64,000 nt of DNA from Actinomadura macra NBRC 14102 (GTDB taxonomy: Bacteria; Actinomycetota; Actinomycetes; Streptosporangiales; Streptosporangiaceae): contig NZ_BCQT01000024.1 in assembly GCF_001552215.1 (NCBI RefSeq), positions 1 through 64,000 of the forward strand, in the 5' to 3' direction. Shown one piece after another: positions 59,908-64,000 of this stretch. Numbering within the stretch: position 1 is the stretch's first letter; every line of letters starts with the position of its first letter. Under the pieces are notes generated by a model. That model had not been told where the DNA came from and did not search any database. It saw only the letters and a list, made by a program, of their open reading frames with translations. The translations under genes and the position numbers were made by a program.

Positions 59908-60975
59908 TCAGGGCGAACCGCCAGGCGAGTTCTCTTGGGCCGGGTCTGCGATGAGCGCGGTGTCGATCTCGTCGAAGATCGCTTGGCGGTCCGGGGCGTC
60001 CAGGGACGAGGCCGTCACCGCATTGCGGGCGAGGGCGGCCAGTGCCGCGCGGTCCAGGCCGAAGACCTCGGCGGCCACGCGGTACTCGCCGGTGAGGGTG
60101 GTGTCGAACATGGGCGGGTCGTCGCTGTTGAGGGTGAGGAACAGGCCCTCTTCCAGCATCCGCGGCAGCGGATGCGCGGCTAGATCCGGGACCTGGCCGG
60201 TGCACACGTTGGACGTGGGGCAGACCTCCAGGGGGATCTGGGTCTCGCGGAGGTGGGCGATGAGGCGCGGGTCGTCCACGCAGCTGATGCCGTGCCCGAT
60301 GCGTTCGGCGCCGAGTCCCTCGATGACCTCCCAGATCGTTTCGGGACCGGTCATCTCGCCGCCGTGCGGAAGGCTGCGGAGTCCGGCGGCGCGCGCCGCG
60401 GCGAACGCGTCGCGGAACGTGTCCCGATGGGGCGGGCGGCACTGTTCGATGCCCGCGAGACCGAACCCGACCAGCGCCTCCGGCGGGTGCGCGAGGGCAT
60501 GGTCGAGGGTGCCGCGGGTGCCCTCGGCACCGAACTCGGCGGGGATGTCGAAGACGTAGGCGACGCGTATGCCGTGCCGGGCTCGCGCGTCGCGCGCGGC
60601 CAGGTCGAGGGCCTCGGTGATCGCCGGCATCGGCATCCCGGCCCGCTGGTGGGTGTAGGGGGTGACGGTCAGCTCGACGTACCGGACGTTCTGCGCCGCG
60701 AGGTCACGGGCCGTTCCGAGGACGAGGGTCGACACGTCCTCGGGCGTCCGGACGAGGGCGGACACCGACTCGTAGACCTCGGCGAAGTGCGGGAAGTCGC
60801 GGAACTCGTAGAAGGCGCGCAACTCGCGCTCCTCCACCGGGACAGGGCCGTCGGGGTGGCGGTGAGCGAGCTCCAGGACGGTGGGAACGGAGGCGGAGCC
60901 CACGAGGTGGACGTGCAGCTCGACCTTCGGCAGGGCGTCGATGAACGCCTCGGTGGAGGTGGTATCGGTCAACAC
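59908..60975 (-). CDS. Adenosine deaminase-like protein
   Basis: A 355-residue metal-dependent deaminase of the adenosine/AMP deaminase superfamily: KVELHVHL (HxH zinc ligands), PHGGEMTGP, ERIGHGISCVDDP and LNSDDPPMF with the metal/catalytic Asp pair. The residue after HVHL is Val in place of the usual Glu-Gly, and HAGE is replaced by PHGGE; both occur in diverged actinobacterial paralogues. Substrate could be adenosine, adenine or a modified nucleoside. GTG at 60975 has no good ribosome site; TTG follows directly. Confidence 0.87.
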   Translation of the reverse strand: MLTDTTSTEAFIDALPKVELHVHLVGSASVPTVLELAHRHPDGPVPVEERELRAFYEFRDFPHFAEVYESVSALVRTPEDVSTLVLGTARDLAAQNVRYVELTVTPYTHQRAGMPMPAITEALDLAARDARARHGIRVAYVFDIPAEFGAEGTRGTLDHALAHPPEALVGFGLAGIEQCRPPHRDTFRDAFAAARAAGLRSLPHGGEMTGPETIWEVIEGLGAERIGHGISCVDDPRLIAHLRETQIPLEVCPTSNVCTGQVPDLAAHPLPRMLEEGLFLTLNSDDPPMFDTTLTGEYRVAAEVFGLDRAALAALARNAVTASSLDAPDRQAIFDEIDTALIADPAQENSPGGSP

Positions 60976-61085
60976 GCCGCGAAAGTAACAGCCCCCGGAC
61001 CAGGATCAACAGGAGAATACGCGAAACCTCACACGAAGCTGTCAGGAACGACGCTGCTGCGAATTCCCAGTGTCAAAATGGGACA

Positions 61086-62048
61086 GTGAGGGCTTCTCGG
61101 TTGATCTCGCTGCTCTTGCTCCTGCAGTCGCGGGAGACGATGACGGCGGGCGAGTTGGCGCGGGAGCTGGAGGTCTCGCAGCGCACCGTCTACCGGGACG
61201 TGGAGGCGCTGTCGGCGGCCGGGGTGCCGGTGTACGCCGACCAGGGGCGCAATGGCGGGTACCGGCTGCTGGGCGGGTACCGGACGCGGTTGACCGGTCT
61301 CAGCCGGGAGGAGGCGGAGGCGCTGTTCCTGTCGGGGCTGCCCGGCCCGGCCGGTGATATGGGCCTCGCCGACGCGGTCGCCGCCGCCGAACTGAAGGTG
61401 CTCGCGGCGCTGCCGACGTCGTTGCGGGACGCGCCGGCCCGGGCGGGCCAGCGGTTCCACCTGGACGCGCCGGGCTGGTTCGGAGACGCCGAGCCGCCGC
61501 CGCTGCTGCGCGAGCTGGCGCGGGCCGTCTGGGAGGACGAGGTCGTCGAGCTGCGCTATCGCAAGGACCGGGAGGTGGTCCGGACGGCCGAGCCGTACGG
61601 CCTCGTTCTGAAGAACGGCACCTGGTACCTGGTCGCGCAGGTGGACGGAGCGGCGCGCACGTATCGGGTGGCACGGGTCGTGTCGGTGCGGCCGACCGGG
61701 ACGACGTTCGATCGGGACGAGGGCTTCGACCTTGCCGGGTACTGGCGGGAGCAGGCGACGCGTTTCCTGCGCTCGATCCTGCGGGAGGAGGTGACCGTCC
61801 GGCTCAGCCCCGTCGGGATGCGGGCGCTGCGGTGGGCGGTCGAGCCGTACGCGGCGGAGCGGGCGGCCGAGTCGGCCGGGCCGCCGGACGAACGGGGGTG
61901 GGTGGTGACCACCCTGCCCGTCGAGTCGGAGACCGTCGCCTACTCCGAGCTGCTGCGGCTCGGACCGGAGGCCGAGGTGCTGGAGCCGTCGGGGCTGCGC
62001 GCCAGGCTGGCGGACGCCGCCATCCGGCTCGCGGGTCTCTACCAGTAG
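61086..62048 (+). CDS. WYL-domain HTH regulator (YafY-like)
   Basis: A 320-residue regulator: winged HTH at 1-60 (MTAGELARELEVSQRTVYRD), a linker, and a WYL domain around 150-230 (YGLVLKNGTWYLVAQVDG) with a WCX-like C-terminus. Such proteins sense small nucleic acids, nucleotides or other ligands. GTG at 61086 has no clear ribosome site, suggesting a leaderless mRNA. Divergent from the adenosine deaminase-like gene, 110 nt apart, which it may control. Confidence 0.88.
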   Translation: MRASRLISLLLLLQSRETMTAGELARELEVSQRTVYRDVEALSAAGVPVYADQGRNGGYRLLGGYRTRLTGLSREEAEALFLSGLPGPAGDMGLADAVAAAELKVLAALPTSLRDAPARAGQRFHLDAPGWFGDAEPPPLLRELARAVWEDEVVELRYRKDREVVRTAEPYGLVLKNGTWYLVAQVDGAARTYRVARVVSVRPTGTTFDRDEGFDLAGYWREQATRFLRSILREEVTVRLSPVGMRALRWAVEPYAAERAAESAGPPDERGWVVTTLPVESETVAYSELLRLGPEAEVLEPSGLRARLADAAIRLAGLYQ

Positions 62049-62256
62049 CCGGCGTCCCTCGCAGGACGTTGGCCTGAGCCTGTCCCGGCCGTCACATTGT
62101 GCTCAACCGTACGTGCAGCTTCTGTGCGGAACAGTCCCCTTCACGCCACAGGAACCTGACCGCTAGTGTCCGATTCGTGACGCAACGCAGCTGGTCCCGA
62201 CCCACTGTCACGGGTCCGCCGCCGCGCGAGCCCCTGCCATCCCGAAGGGACGTGCC

Positions 62257-63093
62257 ATGACCATCGCCAGCGACTACCAGCAGGATGTCGCCAGCTACTG
62301 GAACGCCGAACGCAATCCGGTCAACCTGCGGTTGGGCGACGTGTCAGGGATCTACCACCACCACTACGGCATCGGCGAGGTCGACCGGGCGGCCATCGAG
62401 GCCGCCGGTGACGCGGGCCGCGAGGAGGCGGTCATCGCCGAGATGCACCGGCTGGAGAACGCCCAGGCCCGGCTGCTGCTCGACCATCTCGGCGATCTCG
62501 GGCCCGACGACCGGGTGCTGGACGCCGGATCCGGCCGCGGCGGCTCCAGCATCATGGCCAACGCCGCCTTCGGCTGCCGCGTCGACGGCGTCTCCATCTC
62601 CCAGGCGCAGGTCGACTTCGCCAACGGCCAGGCGACCAAGCGCGGCGTCGCCGGCAAGGTGCGGTTCCACCTCAGGAACATGCTCGACACCGGCTTCGAG
62701 GCCGGCGACTTCCAGGCGGTGTGGAACAACGAGTCGACGATGTACGTCGTCCTGGACGACCTGTTCGCGGCGCACTCCCGGCTGCTCGCCCGCGGCGGCC
62801 GGTACGTCACCATCACCGGCTGCTACAACGACGTGTACGGGCTGCCGTCCAAGGCGGTCTCCAGCATCAACGCCCACTACGTCTGCGACATCCACCCGCG
62901 CAGCGGCTACTTCCGCGCCATGGCCGCCAACCGGCTGGTGCCGGTCTCCGTCATCGACCTCACCGCGGCCACGATCCCGTACTGGGAGCTGCGCCGGACG
63001 TCCTCGGTCGCCACCGGCATCGAGGAGGCGTTCCTGGAGGCGTACCGCGACGGCAGCTTCCAGTATCTGCTCATCGCCGCCGACCGCGTCTGA
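62257..63093 (+). CDS. Geranyl diphosphate 2-C-methyltransferase
   Basis: A 278-residue SAM-dependent methyltransferase matching the GPP methyltransferases that make 2-methyl-GPP. Visible: VSGIYHHHYGIGEVD, the SAM motif VLDAGSGRGGSSIMA and GVSISQAQVDFAN, and LIAADRV at the end. The next gene is the 2-methylisoborneol synthase, the two-step pathway to the earthy odorant 2-MIB. ATG at 62257 follows GAAGGGA. The 208-nt upstream gap holds the promoter; no operator was recognised. Confidence 0.95.
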   Translation: MTIASDYQQDVASYWNAERNPVNLRLGDVSGIYHHHYGIGEVDRAAIEAAGDAGREEAVIAEMHRLENAQARLLLDHLGDLGPDDRVLDAGSGRGGSSIMANAAFGCRVDGVSISQAQVDFANGQATKRGVAGKVRFHLRNMLDTGFEAGDFQAVWNNESTMYVVLDDLFAAHSRLLARGGRYVTITGCYNDVYGLPSKAVSSINAHYVCDIHPRSGYFRAMAANRLVPVSVIDLTAATIPYWELRRTSSVATGIEEAFLEAYRDGSFQYLLIAADRV

Positions 63094-63140
63094 CCCTTTC
63101 GCCCGACGGCCGACCGCCTACCCGAGGACAGGTGAAGACG

Positions 63141-64000
63141 ATGCGCGCGAGACAGCACCAGCCGTGCGGCGCCCCGGGCGAGCGCCGCCCTCCCACCCCG
63201 CTCGCGGGCGCGTGGCGAGGGCTGCCGTCCGGACCGGGAACGGCGGCTGCCCGGCTGCCGGCGCTGCTGGCCGCGGCACGCCCCAGCCGGGAGGACGGAC
63301 CGTTCACGGGTCCGCTGCGCGGGGGCCCGGTCTATGTCGAGAGGCCGTGGGGGGACGGGTCGCACTCACCGCTCTACTGCCCGGCCCCCGAGCGCATCGA
63401 CGACGCCCTGTCCGACGAGGTGGAGGCGCGGCTGGCGGCCTGGGCACGCGACTGCGGATCCAGCGAGGAGGAGGTCGAGGCGCTGGGCGCGGCCGCTTTC
63501 GGCCGGTTGGTCACCCTCGCGCACCCCGACACCGATGATCCCGACGCGCTGCTGGTCGCCGCGCAGCTGAACACCGGCTGGTGGGCGGCGGACGACTACT
63601 ACGCCGACGACACCGCTCGGGGCGCCGTGCTCGCGCGGCTCCCCGAGCGCCTCGCGCTGGCGATGGCGGCCATGGACCCGATCCCGTCAACGGGGGAACT
63701 CACCCCGCCGCTGCGGGAGGCCCTGGACGACGACTTGGTGCTCCGGATGCTGGAAACGGCCGTGGCCCACACGTGGCGGCACGCCACCCCGGCGCAGGTC
63801 CAGCGGATCAACTACTCGACCTTCGCGATGTTCGTGAGCTGGACCGCCTACGCCGGTTGGCGGGAGTCCGGGGATTACCCACCCGCGTGGCAGTACCTGG
63901 CGACACGCCAGCACGACAGCTTCTACACGTCCATGACCGTGATCGACGTCGTCGGCGGGTACGAGGTGCCGGCCAACCTCTACTACGAGCCGCGCGTGCG
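63141..64000 (+). CDS. 2-methylisoborneol synthase (terpene cyclase), cut by the window edge
   Basis: The open frame from ATG at 63141 (GGTGAAG upstream) runs 286 codons to the window end with no stop. It has the Pro-rich N-terminal extension of MIB synthases, then YVERPWGDGSHSPLYCPAPE, the Mg2+ motif WAADDYYADD, INYSTFAMFVSWTAYAGWRE and VVGGYEVPANLYY. The NSE/DTE motif should lie just beyond the edge. It cyclises 2-methyl-GPP to 2-MIB. The cyclic-nucleotide-binding gene sometimes found beside this pair is not between or upstream of them. Confidence 0.95.
   Translation, partial: MRARQHQPCGAPGERRPPTPLAGAWRGLPSGPGTAAARLPALLAAARPSREDGPFTGPLRGGPVYVERPWGDGSHSPLYCPAPERIDDALSDEVEARLAAWARDCGSSEEEVEALGAAAFGRLVTLAHPDTDDPDALLVAAQLNTGWWAADDYYADDTARGAVLARLPERLALAMAAMDPIPSTGELTPPLREALDDDLVLRMLETAVAHTWRHATPAQVQRINYSTFAMFVSWTAYAGWRESGDYPPAWQYLATRQHDSFYTSMTVIDVVGGYEVPANLYYEPRV

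Overview
The window is very GC-rich DNA (third codon positions almost all G or C) with GTG and TTG starts, 1-4 nt gene overlaps and genes typical of filamentous actinomycetes: an IdeR-type iron box, ECF and TetR/IclR/WYL regulators, a Pls/PosA-type peptide synthetase and the 2-methylisoborneol pair. A streptomycete or Actinomadura-like genome is the best guess. The genus is inferred, not shown. No rRNA, tRNA or CRISPR array was seen.

Layout. 1-9.7 kb: aquaglyceroporin, a cyclase-family hydrolase with a ThDP enzyme, an iron-regulated siderophore-interacting protein, an AarF/UbiB kinase-like protein and a cphB-cphA cyanophycin operon. 9.85-18 kb: a PAP2 protein, then on the minus strand one packed operon pcaI-J-H-G-B-D-C, an IclR regulator and pobA. 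It takes 4-hydroxybenzoate to beta-ketoadipyl-CoA; the thiolase pcaF is absent. 18-25 kb: a SigG-like ECF sigma factor, a B12/radical SAM protein and small metabolic genes, ending with a divergent SnoaL/TetR pair that has two clear operators. 25-36.5 kb: HelD-like helicase, M1 aminopeptidase and a 1,285-residue Pls-type synthetase in one direction, then a secreted M28 peptidase, an SDR, an orphan degenerate ABC ATPase and a TetR. 36.5-40.4 kb: a lower-GC accessory patch with a secreted protein, a frameshifted pseudogene and an HTH/coiled-coil/DUF5753 regulator. 40.4-53.6 kb: an MHS permease with a two-component system and a TAXI lipoprotein, three acyl/hydrolase genes, flavohemoglobin, MmyB-type regulator, ThyX and a molybdopterin oxidoreductase. 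53.6-59.8 kb: a second accessory patch at the 3' end of the oxidoreductase gene, with an integrase remnant, a TPR-type regulator, gene debris, an HTH/coiled-coil/pentapeptide-repeat protein, a beta-helix protein and a DUF1266 protein. 59.9-64 kb: adenosine deaminase, WYL regulator, and the 2-methylisoborneol pair (GPP methyltransferase and the terpene cyclase cut by the window edge).

Most notable: (1) two accessory proteins 16 kb apart share one N-terminal HTH/coiled-coil module but carry unrelated C-termini (DUF5753 versus pentapeptide repeats); (2) a structured, cloverleaf-like repeat occurs twice, in opposite orientation, each time between convergent genes, with compensating stem changes; (3) a Pls-like poly(amino acid) synthetase lies directly upstream of an M1 aminopeptidase, the family that degrades such polymers; (4) integrase debris, displaced oxidoreductase sequence and an exact 25-bp repeat mark repeated insertion at about 53.6-55.5 kb.
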